From an uncultured Treponema sp. (GTDB taxonomy: Bacteria > Spirochaetota > Spirochaetia > Treponematales > Treponemataceae), in the NCBI GenBank assembly GCA_947178095.1, contig CAMWWZ010000009.1:1-51516 (forward strand): a DNA stretch of 51,516 nucleotides, in the 5' to 3' direction. Of this stretch, positions 51,342 to 51,516 are shown one piece after another. Positions within the stretch are counted from its first letter, which is position 1; every line of letters begins with the position of its first letter. Under the pieces are notes generated by a model that saw nothing but the letters and a program-made list of their open reading frames with translations, ran no database searches and was not told the origin of the DNA. Both the position numbers and the translations under genes were made by a program.

Positions 51342-51516
51342 AAAACAAATGGCTTCGGTTTCGCGTTGACAAGGAGACGCTGTTCGCGCTGGCGTGCGGG
51401 CTTCTTATGATTCTGCTGAGCGTGGCGATGACGTGGCTTGACGGCGAAGTCGCGAGCGTCGTTTTGCGGGACGCGCTCATGATCGTGCTTTTGGGATTTT
51501 TCACGCCGCTGTATTA
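51338..51516 (+). CDS. Membrane protein, partial (right edge)
   Basis: Begins MKNKWLRFRVDKETLFALAC and is cut after 59 codons. Two hydrophobic helices are visible (about 15-32 and 46-58). Being coupled to PadR and GC-rich, it is likely the regulator's target; the family cannot be told (a CPBP-type protease or an exporter are both possible). Confidence 0.55.
   Translation, partial: MKNKWLRFRVDKETLFALACGLLMILLSVAMTWLDGEVASVVLRDALMIVLLGFFTPLY

Noticed and set aside
1..51516. tRNA, rRNA or transposase genes
   Set aside because: No cloverleaf-like sequence or rRNA stretch was recognised by eye, and no DDE or serine-recombinase motif was seen; a tRNA scan was not possible.

Overview
The window reads as a chromosomal segment of a Gram-negative (diderm) spirochaete, most likely a host-associated Treponema. 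The basis is inference: secreted lipoproteins and signal peptides, an LPP20/LpoB/COG3014 envelope cluster, an ECF sigma/anti-sigma/transglutaminase-like operon, spirochaete-like MiaB, CysS and RNase Y, and an A/T-tract-rich base composition with many cgc/gcg codons. I saw no rRNA, tRNA, CRISPR array or intact transposase gene.

Region 1 (1-3360) is accessory and mostly reads on the minus strand: a 41-residue Cys-containing peptide with a strong ribosome site, a PD-(D/E)XK nuclease, a radical SAM/SPASM enzyme 2 nt behind it, and the start of a PqqD/RRE-like protein that runs off the left edge. A plus-strand UPF0175/DUF3368 toxin-antitoxin pair sits between the last two; its toxin has lost its middle in frame. 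This is the best candidate for an undescribed system, a putative peptide-modification cluster with an unexpected nuclease. Region 2 (3.7-7.9 kb) is a plus-strand envelope operon: two LPP20-like proteins, LpoB and a COG3014 lipoprotein. Region 3 (8.1-11.4 kb) holds a LytTR/DUF3021 pair, a small membrane protein, an XRE regulator with two operator palindromes, an outer-membrane barrel protein and a small secreted protein.

Region 4 (11.5-34.3 kb) is mainly housekeeping: rny (behind a leader with four consecutive hairpins), a GNAT enzyme, aspS, icd (with an apparent attenuator at the 5' end of its leader), a two-gene unknown cassette, an acyltransferase/M28 peptidase pair, miaB, a small kinase-like protein, a hybrid histidine kinase, murB, cysS, the sigma/anti-sigma/TIG-transglutaminase operon, an archaeal-type UMP kinase, a glucosaminidase lipoprotein, radC and asnS. 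Several genes (17369, 18142, murB) have promoters whose -10 box ends 6-7 nt before the ATG and no ribosome site, so they look leaderless.

Region 5 (34.5-43.3 kb) carries a HAD phosphatase, a small membrane protein, an XRE regulator and a minus-strand efflux locus: response regulator, histidine kinase, TolC-type channel, adaptor lipoprotein and an RND pump fused at its C-terminus to a PII-like domain. Region 6 (43.5-45.6 kb) is dapA-asd of the lysine/diaminopimelate pathway. Region 7 (45.7-51.5 kb) is accessory: two secreted unknown proteins, a RelB/YafQ pair whose toxin also has an in-frame deletion, a membrane protein whose reading frame contains palindromic repeats, a large TPR/leucine-rich-repeat lipoprotein, and a PadR regulator coupled to a membrane protein cut by the right edge.
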